Below are positions 48,702-57,050 of a stretch of 64,000 bases of DNA, one piece after another. Source of the DNA: Dyella monticola (GTDB taxonomy: Bacteria; Pseudomonadota; Gammaproteobacteria; Xanthomonadales; Rhodanobacteraceae); the NCBI RefSeq assembly GCF_003363155.1, contig NZ_QRBE01000007.1, positions 1 to 64,000 of the forward strand, given 5' to 3'. The first letter of the stretch is position 1. Every line of letters begins with the position of its first letter. Under the pieces are notes generated by a model. That model searched no databases, was not told where the DNA came from, and was given only the letters and a program-made list of their open reading frames with translations. The position numbers and the translations under genes were made by a program.

Positions 48702-49945
48702 GGGGCACCTCCGCAGGGCAACGCACCTTCCAGGTGACCGAGACTGTAGACATCGACCAGCGCTCCTGCGGGCAAAGCCTCGACATCGGCGGGTACGATG
48801 GCCCATGCGTTGGCGTCGGCCAAGGGCCGAATGCGGTAAGACTCCTGTCCCTCCAGCACCTGCACGGCGAGCTGGCCATGTGTGTCGACGTGCAGACGGC
48901 TTTTGAGATGAAAACGCAGGCGTGTTTTTTTTGCGTAAGGCTTGCTGAGCGGCAGGCGGCATGGCGTTTCCTGCTTCAAACCAAACATCACGCGCAATGC
49001 CGGTTCCACGAAGAAGCGCAGGCCTACCGCCACGGCGATGGGATTTCCGGGCAAGCCGAACAGCAGCACGTCGTCCGGCAATCGCGCGAACAGCAGCGGT
49101 TTTCCCGGGCGTATCGCCACTTTGTGGAACAGCGTTTGCGCATGGAAGCGTTGCAGCGCCTGGGGTACGAAATCGTAGCGACCCATGGAAACAGCGCCGC
49201 TGGTCATGATGACTTTCGCGCCTGCATCCAGCGCGCGACGCAAAGCCGATTCGAATGCATCCGCATCATCACCCACGGTTTCTGCGTGCACGACCTTGGC
49301 GCCTGCCAAAGGTAAGCGGGCGGCGAGGAAAGGGCCATTGGAGTTGCGGATGTGTCCGGGCGCCAGCGCTCGCGATGGATCATCGACAAGTTCGCGTCCC
49401 GTACAGATGACGGCCACGCGCGGGCGTTCGATGACCGATACCTGCGCTATGCCAAGCGCGGCAAGCAGCATGACGTGTTGCGGCTGCAGGACGGTTCCTG
49501 CCGCAAGCACATGCTCGCCAACGGTTACATCTGAGCCGGCCCTGCGCACGTTTTGTCCTGGCGTCACGTCGGCGAGCACGCGTACGCGTGTAGCGGTCAA
49601 CCGCTTTGTTTGTTCGACCGGCACGACGCGGTCCAACCCCTCCGGCATGCGCGCGCCGGTCATGATTTCCCACGCTCCGCCGCCAGCGTGCGCCATACCG
49701 TCGCCCGCCGCTTGTTGGCCTTCGATCGATAGTTCGCTGCCGGCGGCAACGATCGAATCGCCACGCAAAGCGAAACCATCCATGGCTGAATTGTCGAAGG
49801 GAGGCAGCGCGACGGTGCTGATCACCGGCGTGGCGAGGATACGGCCAAGGCAGGCGGTGACCACACAGTTTTCAGCACGAAGCAGGCCGCTTGCATCGAG
49901 CACGATGCGCAACGCGGTGTCATAGGCGAGCGCTTCGTCACTCAT
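48698..49945 (-). CDS. moeA: Molybdopterin molybdenumtransferase
   Basis: 415 residues from ATG 49945. MoeA inserts molybdate into adenylylated molybdopterin. Motifs are PPFDNSAMDGFALRGDS, EIMTGARMPEGLDRVVPVEQ, TGRELVDDP, MTSGAVSMGRYDFV and LFGLPGNPIAVAVG. The frame extends upstream to 50092 inside the moaC-moaB gene, but the family start is MSDEALAYDTALRIVL. It overlaps both neighbours by four bases. Confidence 0.96.
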   Translation of the reverse strand: MSDEALAYDTALRIVLDASGLLRAENCVVTACLGRILATPVISTVALPPFDNSAMDGFALRGDSIVAAGSELSIEGQQAAGDGMAHAGGGAWEIMTGARMPEGLDRVVPVEQTKRLTATRVRVLADVTPGQNVRRAGSDVTVGEHVLAAGTVLQPQHVMLLAALGIAQVSVIERPRVAVICTGRELVDDPSRALAPGHIRNSNGPFLAARLPLAGAKVVHAETVGDDADAFESALRRALDAGAKVIMTSGAVSMGRYDFVPQALQRFHAQTLFHKVAIRPGKPLLFARLPDDVLLFGLPGNPIAVAVGLRFFVEPALRVMFGLKQETPCRLPLSKPYAKKTRLRFHLKSRLHVDTHGQLAVQVLEGQESYRIRPLADANAWAIVPADVEALPAGALVDVYSLGHLEGALPCGGAP

Positions 49946-50943
49946 GCGTGCCCTCCGCCCTTCGCCATGCTCAAGGCGTGCGCCAGAACGGGGGCGAGAA
50001 TATCCATGCCTTGCGCGACCGCCTTGGCGCTTCCGGGCAGCGCGATCACCAGTGTGCTGCCGACCAGCACCGCGCTCGCGCGGCTCAGCCATGCCATGGC
50101 GGTGTGCTGGCTGCTTTCGCTGCGGAAGAGTTCGCTGATGCCATCGATATGTCGATCCGCAACCATGGCGAGCGCTTCGGGTGTTTGATCGCGGGGGCCA
50201 AGGCCGGTTCCACCCGTGCAGAGAATCAGTTGTGTACCGCCGCCTGCCAGTTGGCGCAAACGGGTAGCGAGCTCTTGGGGTTCGTCCGCGAGCAGCTCGA
50301 CATCGTGGATGTGCGCACCGAGTGCACGCAAGCGCTCAACCAAGAGGGGACCGGACGCATCGTTGTAATCACCACGCTTGGCTCGATCGCTGAGTGTGAT
50401 GACCGCGGCGCTGACGGCGTCCAAGCGTGGCAACTCGCGCGGCTTGTAATGCGCGCGCTCGGCCTCGCTCATACCGTCCGGGTGCAGCCACAGGCCTTTT
50501 TTTCCACCTTCCTTGAACAATAGCCGCACACCGCCAATGGAAAGCGCGGGCTCAACCGGCTTGGTCAGATCGTAAAGCGTGAGCAAGGCCGCGCTTGCGC
50601 CGGCGAGTGCTTCCATCTCCACGCCGGTGCGCGCGAAGGTGGCTACTTCGCAGTAGACGCGAATGGCGTGGCGCTCGCCCACCGGTTCGCAGCGCACATG
50701 GATGTATTCCAGGGGCAGCGGGTGACACAGCGGCATCAGTTGCGAAGCGTTCTTGGCGCCTTGCAGCCCAGCGATTTCCGCCATGACCAGTGCATCGCCC
50801 TTGGGTAAGCGGCGTTCGACGATTTGCGCGAACGCCATGGCGCCCGCGTTCAATTCACCCACTGCGACGGCGCGGCGCGCGGTAATGCGTTTATGGCGCA
50901 CGTCCGCCATGTGGAAATGGGCGCTGTCCTCGCGCTCCTGCAT
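49942..50943 (-). CDS. moaCB: Bifunctional MoaC-MoaB fusion protein
   Basis: 333 residues. Residues about 1-160 are MoaC, cyclic pyranopterin monophosphate synthase: RRLPKGDALVMAEIAGLQGA, LMPLCHPLPLEYI and ATFARTGVEMEAL. Residues about 175-333 are MoaB/MogA-like, which adenylate molybdopterin: ITLSDRAKRGDYNDASGP, LCTGGTGLGPRDQTPEAL and ALPGSAKAV. The fusion joins an early and a late step of the pathway. It follows moaA by three bases and overlaps moeA by four. Confidence 0.96.
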   Translation of the reverse strand: MQEREDSAHFHMADVRHKRITARRAVAVGELNAGAMAFAQIVERRLPKGDALVMAEIAGLQGAKNASQLMPLCHPLPLEYIHVRCEPVGERHAIRVYCEVATFARTGVEMEALAGASAALLTLYDLTKPVEPALSIGGVRLLFKEGGKKGLWLHPDGMSEAERAHYKPRELPRLDAVSAAVITLSDRAKRGDYNDASGPLLVERLRALGAHIHDVELLADEPQELATRLRQLAGGGTQLILCTGGTGLGPRDQTPEALAMVADRHIDGISELFRSESSQHTAMAWLSRASAVLVGSTLVIALPGSAKAVAQGMDILAPVLAHALSMAKGGGHA

Positions 50944-50946
50944 GAG

Positions 50947-51930
50947 TCAGCCTCCGGTGGATGCAAGATGGGGAGTGATGCCGGTGCGACCTTCGTGCAG
51001 AAAATGCCCCTGTTCCTTGCGGCCGATCTGGCCGCCGATCGCGCGTACCAGGTCGTCGCGCTGATCGTCGGATTGCAGTAACGGGCGCAGAGGGATGCCG
51101 AATTCACCGAACAGGCACAAACGAAGATCGCCCGTTGCGGTAACGCGAAGACGATTGCAGCCTGCGCAGAAATCCTTGGAATAAGGTGCAATGATGCCGA
51201 TGCGCCCGGCGTAATCGGGATGGCGGTATTCGCGCGCGGGGCCAGCATCGGCGGCGCGCGGCAACAGTTGCCAGCCGCGCGTGAGCAGTTGCTCTTCCAG
51301 CACCTCGGCGCGCACGTGATGGTCGCGAAAGAACGCTACGTTGTCGCCGGTTTGCATCAGCTCGATAAAGCGCACGCCGACACGCTTATCACGCAGGTAA
51401 TCCAGCCACGACGGCAGTTCCTTGTCGTTGACGTCGCGCAGCAGCACAGCGTTGAGCTTTACCGATGCCAGGCCGGCATCCAGTGCCATGTTCACGCCGT
51501 GCAGGATGTCGTCCAGCCGGTCATGGCCGGTGATGTGCGCGAAGCATGCGCGATCGAGAGTGTCCACGCTCACGTTGATGGCGTTGAGCCCGGCGTCCAT
51601 CCATTCGTGCAGGTGACGGCTGAGCAGGGTGCCATTGGTGGTCATCGCAAGCTTGGTTACGCCCGGCACCGCGGCGGCGGTGCGCAGGATGTCCGTCAGA
51701 TCCCGGCGTACACTCGGCTCGCCCCCGGTGATGCGCAGCTTATGCATGCCCAGCTCCGTAAAGCCGCGCAACAGCCGCGTGATTTCATCGAGCGAAAGCG
51801 GCGCCGCAGCGTTCGCATCGGCGTGATAGCCGTGCGGCAGGCAGTATGTGCAACGGAAGTTGCATGCGGGAATGATCGACAACCGCAAATACGGAAACCG
51901 ACGGCCGTAGCGATCCGCCAGCGGGGACAT
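50947..51930 (-). CDS. moaA: GTP 3',8-cyclase
   Basis: 327 residues from ATG 51930, with AAAGGAG ten bases upstream. MoaA is the radical-SAM enzyme that starts molybdenum cofactor synthesis from GTP. The SAM [4Fe-4S] Cys are C23, C27 and C30 (PACNFRCTYCLPHG). The second cluster uses C255, C258 and C272 (DFCAGCNRLRV, RLCLFGE). The ITGGEPSVRRD motif is present, and the essential C-terminal Gly-Gly is retained (LASTGG). It is the first gene of the minus-strand operon, behind a probable Moco riboswitch. Confidence 0.96.
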   Translation of the reverse strand: MSPLADRYGRRFPYLRLSIIPACNFRCTYCLPHGYHADANAAAPLSLDEITRLLRGFTELGMHKLRITGGEPSVRRDLTDILRTAAAVPGVTKLAMTTNGTLLSRHLHEWMDAGLNAINVSVDTLDRACFAHITGHDRLDDILHGVNMALDAGLASVKLNAVLLRDVNDKELPSWLDYLRDKRVGVRFIELMQTGDNVAFFRDHHVRAEVLEEQLLTRGWQLLPRAADAGPAREYRHPDYAGRIGIIAPYSKDFCAGCNRLRVTATGDLRLCLFGEFGIPLRPLLQSDDQRDDLVRAIGGQIGRKEQGHFLHEGRTGITPHLASTGG

Positions 51931-51952
51931 GGTTTTTTGCTCCTTTCCAAAC

Positions 51953-52052
51953 CGGGAGGCGAAGGCGTTTCCGCCATCACCCTGGTGATCCTTCGGACCA
52001 CGGACGCCACGCCGTATTCCTTTTCGGGAACCGCAGGCCAGGCGCCTCGGAG
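51953..52052 (-). promoter_or_regulatory. Probable molybdenum-cofactor (Moco) riboswitch upstream of moaA
   Basis: The moaA leader folds into a multi-stem RNA. The closing helix pairs GAGGCG (52048-52043) with CGCCTC (51961-51956). An inner hairpin is GTGGTCC-GAA-GGATCAC. A second is GGCG-GAAA-CGCC (51975-51964) with a GNRA tetraloop, followed by TTCGCCTCCCGG. This layout and the position directly before moaA fit the Moco RNA motif. It ends about 22 bases before the ATG, near the ribosome-binding site, so control of translation is plausible. Identification is from memory of the family and fold, without a covariance search. Confidence 0.7.
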
Positions 52053-52077
52053 TTGTGAGTACGGATGTAAGTGTAAC

Positions 52078-52098
52078 TATCCCCTGGGTTGGGGGATA
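52078..52098. promoter_or_regulatory. Inverted repeat upstream of the moaA leader
   Basis: TATCCCC (52078-52084) and GGGGATA (52092-52098) form perfect 7-base arms with a 7-base centre. It lies 26 bases upstream of the probable riboswitch, beside a weak minus-strand -10 (TACACT, 52075-52070). An operator for a dimeric regulator of the molybdenum operon is plausible. The regulator is unknown. Confidence 0.45.
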
Positions 52099-52472
52099 CA
52101 TCTATTAGCGTTTCGTCAGGTTAGGGTGAAGGGTCGCCCTTTTGCAGGTTTGTGCATGTAAAGGGATGTTTTCTGCCTCGGGGTGCTTTGAATTGATCCC
52201 CAGCTCGTCGTCCGAGCGGGATCCGGGGCTGTCATCTTTGGGTACCTGGATACCGTCGCCCGGCTCGGCGAGGATGGCAAAGCAGGGGGCGAACGACTCC
52301 AGCGCAGCGGCAAAAAAAAGCGACACGCTCCAATTGCCCCGCGTCTTATCGCGCTTTAGCCCTACGCGTCATGCCTGGCTTCGTCGGCTTCCAGCTGACC
52401 TTTTACAACATCTAGTTTTGTACCTTGCGCCGGCCGCCTGTGCGTCGGCCAGTCATCACGCAGGGAACACAC
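52099..52472. other. Region upstream of the VgrG-like fragment without a recognised gene
   Basis: An open frame on the + strand from 52142 crosses this stretch but has no start signal or family features. A possible ribosome-binding site (CAGGGA) precedes the ATG at 52473. No terminator or promoter is convincing. Confidence 0.4.
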
Positions 52473-53069
52473 ATGTCCGATCCGACCGACTGCGCGACCA
52501 CTGCGCCGTGTCTGCTCCATCAGCATTACTTCGTAGAGTTGCGCGGTTTTGCCCATCCCGTGCCGTTGTCGGTGCGCTCCTTCCAAGCGCACGAGCAGCT
52601 CGGCGATTCCTACCAGATCACGGTGCTTCTCCCCCATCCAGATGAACTCACGCGTGGTGACATCGTCGGCAAGGACGCGACATTTCGCATCGTGTCCGTC
52701 GAGGGTGCGACGCGGCACTTCGCCGGCTGTGTTACGGCTTTCGACCGTATCAAGCGTACCAAGGACGAATACATCTATCGCTTCGTGATCGAGCCGCACT
52801 ACATATCAGCCCACCCTTTCCTTGCCGTACCGCGAATCGACGGGTTTGAATTCAGCCAAGATCATGCCGTTGCCGTTGCCGTTGCCGACGGCGGATGGCG
52901 CGGTAGGTGTCTCGCGCACCGGGCAGATCATCGAGCAGTTGATCACCCCGCTGACGAGCCATATTACGCACCTTGCACGGTCGCATACCTTCGAGGTGGT
53001 ACTGCAATCGTCCGATGCACAAGACCTTGCCGAGCTTCGAGCGGTGTGGCGAAAGCTGAATTTGCCTGA
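52473..53069 (+). pseudogene. Truncated VgrG-like (type VI secretion spike) N-terminal fragment
   Basis: The first ~115 residues (YFVELRGFAHPVPLSVRSFQ, LTRGDIVGKDATFRIVS, HFAGCVTAFDRIKR, YIYRFVIEPHY) look like the gp27/N-terminal part of a VgrG spike protein. There the sequence normally continues into domains totalling 600 or more residues. Here the similarity stops near 52820. The rest of the frame to 53069 runs antiparallel in character with the next gene in another frame. No other T6SS gene is present in the window. This is best read as a deletion remnant, possibly of an orphan vgrG-effector locus. Confidence 0.55.
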
Positions 53070-53859
53070 CGCCATGCGCATGGAACAAATTCCGCTGGAC
53101 GCCGAACAGGCGACAGTCCAGCACTGGTTTGATCCGGGCTGGAAATCCGATTTTCGATTGATGCTGGCGTGCCAGTTACATCAGGACGGGCAAGCGCAGG
53201 CGTATTCCGAGCTCGCGGTGGCGATGCTGCTGACCTGGCCCAGCGTGATCGAACGTTCGCGGGGAAAATTGAAACCTCAGGCTCGCCTGTTTCGCCCCAT
53301 TTCGATGGCATCCGATGCCGTGCAGGACGCTTTGGAAATACTGTTGGCAGCAGAGCAGGTACCTCGCGCACGCATTCGGCATGTATGGCTGAGTGCTTTG
53401 CCGCCACAGGACCGTCATGCGACGGTCGCCGCCGTCAGAGACGCAGGACTCGATCTTGCCGTGCACGCTATTGATCACGCGATCGGTGAGCCCGGACCCG
53501 TGAACCGGCTGCTGCTTCAGGCACTCGCCGCGCAAATGGTGAAACACGGACAAGGGGTGCAACTGATTGCTTCACCGCGTGATAAGGAGGTCATGCTGAA
53601 TCTGGTCGGCGCGAAGTTAGAGTCGATTCCTGGCGTCGAGCAGAGCGACGCCCATCCGTTCATGGTATCGACAACCATAAGCATAACCTGCTGCTTTGCG
53701 TTATTTGTGTTTTTGCAAAAAGTGACGGGCGCATCTGAGGTGTGGTTCTGGGGCTGTCTGGTGGCTTGGGCGCTGTTGGTCTTCCCTCTCCAGATGGTTG
53801 GCTCTGTCGGAAAACGTCACATGATAGAAGACGATTTTTATCGAGAGCTGCCGCATTGA
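52864..53859 (+). CDS. Unknown protein with C-terminal membrane hairpin
   Basis: 331 residues from ATG 52864 (TTG 52822 is an alternative start). It begins with PLPLPLPTADG, encoded by CCGTTG repeats. About 260 hydrophilic residues follow, including EQLITPLTSHITHLARSH, LMLACQLHQDGQAQAYSE and ARIRHVWLSALPPQDRHA. Two adjacent membrane helices (about 275-295 and 300-318) precede a short charged tail (GKRHMIEDDFYREL). I do not recognise the family. Position after a VgrG-like fragment suggests an effector-associated or immunity-type protein, but this is a guess. Confidence 0.6.
   Translation: MPLPLPLPTADGAVGVSRTGQIIEQLITPLTSHITHLARSHTFEVVLQSSDAQDLAELRAVWRKLNLPDAMRMEQIPLDAEQATVQHWFDPGWKSDFRLMLACQLHQDGQAQAYSELAVAMLLTWPSVIERSRGKLKPQARLFRPISMASDAVQDALEILLAAEQVPRARIRHVWLSALPPQDRHATVAAVRDAGLDLAVHAIDHAIGEPGPVNRLLLQALAAQMVKHGQGVQLIASPRDKEVMLNLVGAKLESIPGVEQSDAHPFMVSTTISITCCFALFVFLQKVTGASEVWFWGCLVAWALLVFPLQMVGSVGKRHMIEDDFYRELPH
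52866..52886 (+). repeat. Hexanucleotide repeat (GCCGTT type)
   Basis: Just over three tandem copies of GCCGTT lie immediately after the ATG of the unknown membrane protein, coding for alternating Pro-Leu. Copy-number change would insert or remove two residues without shifting the frame. Confidence 0.6.
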
Positions 53860-53975
53860 GCGAGGGCTATGCGAGGCCGCCAGCGATCGGCCTGGGCGCC
53901 GTGGCAAAAAAGAATCGCGCTTGCTGTTTGATCGCCGAGTAGGCCCGATGAGCCAATGAGCTTCCCGCTGCCTTC

Positions 53976-56138
53976 CTATGCGCTGCGCATATCCCGCACC
54001 ACGCTCGCCAACCGGTCCCGCTGCGCCAGAATCAAAGCAAGCTGCCCGAGTACCAGCCGGGCGGTGTCGTCGAGCACTCCGTCCACGTGCGGCATCAGGC
54101 TTTGATCGGTATCGGCTTCCGGTAGCGACGACGCCAACGGGCGGGTCAGCAAGGCATCGGACAACTGCTCCAACCTGGTGACGACCAGATTGCCGGCGAG
54201 CGTTACCGTGTCGCGCGCCTGGGCGTCGCCGATCACCTGCCGGTGCGCACCCAGCGCGGAGATATGCCCCAGCATGGTATGGGCGATGGTGAGAAAGCGC
54301 AGCAGATCTTCGTTGCCGCGTCGCTGTCGGCCCGGTTCGCGCAGCATGTTGGCGAGCAGGCCGCTCAATGAGGCATCGGCATTGTGGGCTTCGCGCCGCG
54401 CGATGCGATAGGGCAGGTCATCGCGTTTGCCGTGGACGTACTGGGCGATCACCTGTTGTACGTAACGTGCATCGTTACGCAGGGTGTTGGACAGCACATG
54501 GTCGAGCTGTCGACCCTGCCAATCGGGCAGCACCAGATAGATCGCCAGTGCGGCGATGGCAGAGCCGATCAAAGTATCGAGCAGACGTGGCCACATCACG
54601 TCATAACCGCTACCGCCCTGGCTGAAGCAGGCGACCACAAACACGGTGATGGACACTGTGGCGAGGGTGTAACGCCGCAGCCGCGCCGCAAAGAACAGCA
54701 CGCCGGTGAGCACGATCAGCAGCAATTGCCACGAGGTGGCTGGCAGCAGGCGCAAACTGGCCCAGCCGATGACGACGCCGATAAGCGTGCCGGCCACGCG
54801 CTGCAACATGCGCGTGAGCGTGGCGCCATAGCTCGGCTGACACACCAGCAAAGTGGTCAGCAAAATCCAGTAGCCATGGTTGGGATGCGCTATGCGTAGC
54901 ACGCCGTAGCCAACCATCAGCGCCAGTGCCAGGCGTACGGCGTGGCGAAAGCGCGAGGAGCGTGGCGTAAGCTGGATGGTGATGCGCTCCCAGGCTTCGC
55001 CCAGCGTTTGTGGGCCGGGATTCTGCAGGGCGACGTCGTCACCATCGAGCGCCATCGGCGCGTGATCGTTTTCCAGCAAGGCCTGGATCGCGCTGATATT
55101 GCGCAGCAACGCGTCCAGCGAACGCAGCAGTTGCCCGGATGGAGACGTCGTCGCAACGCGCAGTGACTGAATCGCCTGGCGCAGATCGGTCTGCGCGGCA
55201 CGGATCTCGGCCGTATCGGCGAGCAAGGTGCGCAGACGCAACGCTTCGGCTTGCCGGCGGCACTGGCGCGCCTCCAGGCGCAGGATGTGCTCGCAGCGGA
55301 ACAGCACGTCGCTGTGATAGAACGCCTCGGCCAACGCGGCGTAGGGAAAGTGCGAGGAGCTGACGCGCTCGTGGATGTCCTGCGCCTTGAAATAGAGCTG
55401 CAGGCGCGACGCGGTTGCACCGCGCGGGCGACGCATACCGATGCGGTCGATCAGCACGATGCGCGTGTCATTGAGCGCTTCCACCACTTGCTCGTTCTGC
55501 ATGGCCAGGGTCAGTGACAGGGCGTCGCGGTCGATGCCATGCACCGGCGTGAACAGCGCGGCCTTGGTTTCCAGGTAATCGCCCAAGGCATCGAACACGC
55601 GCGCCAAGGCATGACGCACGGCAAGCTGCGGCGACAGCGCGCTCCACAGTAGCGAGAGCACGCCGTACCACGCCGCGCCGGCGAGCATTTGCGCCGGTTC
55701 GATGAGGAGATCGGCCGGGGCAACGGGCTGATCGGTGCCGATCATCGTATAGACGGCCAGGATCAGCGTTCCGCCAGCCACCGTCGCATAGCGCGCGCTG
55801 ATCGAGCCGAGCATCACCAGCGCGAAGGTCATCAGTGCGAGCGCCGGGGCAAACACCCACGGATACGGCAGCAGCCGTTCCACCGCCAGGGCGACGCCCG
55901 CGAAGCACGCCAGCGTGATCAGCAGCGTGCCCAGACGGCTGCGCCAGTGATCCTCGGTCTCGGCCAGGGCGCAGGCGATCACCCCCAGCATGGCCGGGAT
56001 CATGGCCGCTGCATGGTTGCACCACAGGCAATAGGCGATGACGCCCGCCAACGCAAGCAGCACGCGCTGGCATTCGGCAAAGCGGTCCGAACCGCGCAGG
56101 CGGCGCCAGCAATGGAGGAGAGCGGCATGGGAGGACAT
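53976..56138 (-). CDS. FUSC/YccS-family inner-membrane protein
   Basis: About 720 residues from ATG 56138. The frame runs to 56678 but would overlap the divergent ABC gene. Two blocks of membrane helices lie at residues about 25-165 (CQRVLLALAGVIAYCLW, LGTLLITLACFAGVALAVE) and 385-530 (LALALMVGYGVLRIAHPNHG, VSITVFVVACFSQGG), separated by a cytoplasmic helical domain. This is the layout of YccS/FUSC proteins related to aromatic acid exporters (AaeB) and fusaric acid resistance. HGYWILLTTLLVCQPSYGAT is the conserved FUSC segment. The substrate is unknown. Confidence 0.88.
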   Translation of the reverse strand: MSSHAALLHCWRRLRGSDRFAECQRVLLALAGVIAYCLWCNHAAAMIPAMLGVIACALAETEDHWRSRLGTLLITLACFAGVALAVERLLPYPWVFAPALALMTFALVMLGSISARYATVAGGTLILAVYTMIGTDQPVAPADLLIEPAQMLAGAAWYGVLSLLWSALSPQLAVRHALARVFDALGDYLETKAALFTPVHGIDRDALSLTLAMQNEQVVEALNDTRIVLIDRIGMRRPRGATASRLQLYFKAQDIHERVSSSHFPYAALAEAFYHSDVLFRCEHILRLEARQCRRQAEALRLRTLLADTAEIRAAQTDLRQAIQSLRVATTSPSGQLLRSLDALLRNISAIQALLENDHAPMALDGDDVALQNPGPQTLGEAWERITIQLTPRSSRFRHAVRLALALMVGYGVLRIAHPNHGYWILLTTLLVCQPSYGATLTRMLQRVAGTLIGVVIGWASLRLLPATSWQLLLIVLTGVLFFAARLRRYTLATVSITVFVVACFSQGGSGYDVMWPRLLDTLIGSAIAALAIYLVLPDWQGRQLDHVLSNTLRNDARYVQQVIAQYVHGKRDDLPYRIARREAHNADASLSGLLANMLREPGRQRRGNEDLLRFLTIAHTMLGHISALGAHRQVIGDAQARDTVTLAGNLVVTRLEQLSDALLTRPLASSLPEADTDQSLMPHVDGVLDDTARLVLGQLALILAQRDRLASVVRDMRSA

Positions 56139-56282
56139 GCGGCAAGGATACATGCTGCTATGCAACATCCACCTTTCATGCGCATTGTTTTCTTTCGGCC
56201 GGCGACCGTTCCGCAATGAAGAGGGCGGTACGCCGACCGCACATGCGTTAGATTCAACCCTTTCTCGCAGCCCCGTGCCCGA

Positions 56283-57050
56283 ATGCCGATCGCCCACAGC
56301 GCCTGTCCCGACGCGTTCGAGCTTTCTGCCGTACACAAACGGTATGGCGCCATTCCGGCGCTGGATGACGTCACGCTTCGCTTTGCCGTAGGCAGCACCA
56401 CCGCCTTGATCGGCAGCAGCGGCTCCGGTAAATCGACCCTGCTGCGCGTGCTGCTGGGGCTGGAATGGCCCGATCAGGGCGAGATCCGAGTGGATGGCCA
56501 AACGCTCTTGCCTGCACAGGTGCTCGCCTTGCGTCGCCGGGTGGGTTATGTGATCCAGGAGGGCGGCCTGTTTCCGCATCTCACCGCACAGGGCAATCTG
56601 GCGTTGCTGCCGCATCACCTGGGCTGGAGCAAGGACCGCATTCGTCAGCGCGCCGAGGAACTGGCAACGCTTACCCATCTTCCGCTGAGCGTGCTGGAGC
56701 GCTATCCGGTCGAATTATCGGGAGGACAGCGTCAGCGGGTGGCATTGATGCGTGGCCTGATGCTCAACCCTGACGCCTTGCTGCTGGACGAACCGCTGGG
56801 CGCGCTCGATCCCATCGTCCGGCATGAATTGCAGGATGAGCTGAAAGCGATCTTCGACCAGCTCGGCAAGACCGTCGTCGTCGTGACGCACGATATTGCC
56901 GAGGCAGCCTGGTTTGCGGACCGCATGGTGCTGATGCGCAACGGCAAGGTTGTGCAGGACGGCCGGCTGGAAGACCTGTGCCAGCGTCCGGCCGATCCGT
57001 TCGTCACACGCTTCGTGCAGGCGCAACGCACCCTCCGGGGTTCACCATGA
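56283..57050 (+). CDS. OpuCA/OsmV-type ABC transporter ATP-binding protein
   Basis: 255 residues. Walker A is GSSGSGKST, the Q-loop lies in YVIQEGGLFPHLTAQGN, the signature is LSGGQRQRVALMRGL, and Walker B is ALLLDEPLGALD. It lacks CBS domains found in many OpuCA proteins. The start ATG lies 145 bases from the divergent FUSC gene. It overlaps the permease/binding-protein gene by four bases. Substrates in this group are quaternary amines such as glycine betaine or choline, or ergothioneine. Confidence 0.92.
   Translation: MPIAHSACPDAFELSAVHKRYGAIPALDDVTLRFAVGSTTALIGSSGSGKSTLLRVLLGLEWPDQGEIRVDGQTLLPAQVLALRRRVGYVIQEGGLFPHLTAQGNLALLPHHLGWSKDRIRQRAEELATLTHLPLSVLERYPVELSGGQRQRVALMRGLMLNPDALLLDEPLGALDPIVRHELQDELKAIFDQLGKTVVVVTHDIAEAAWFADRMVLMRNGKVVQDGRLEDLCQRPADPFVTRFVQAQRTLRGSP

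Noticed and set aside
52142-52645. 167-codon plus-strand frame upstream of and overlapping the VgrG-like fragment
   Set aside because: It has no Shine-Dalgarno sequence and no family resemblance, and it is out of frame with the VgrG-like sequence.
56139-56678. Extension of the FUSC gene to 56678
   Set aside because: It would overlap the first half of the divergent ABC ATPase gene, whose Walker A motif is clear. The added residues do not fit the family.
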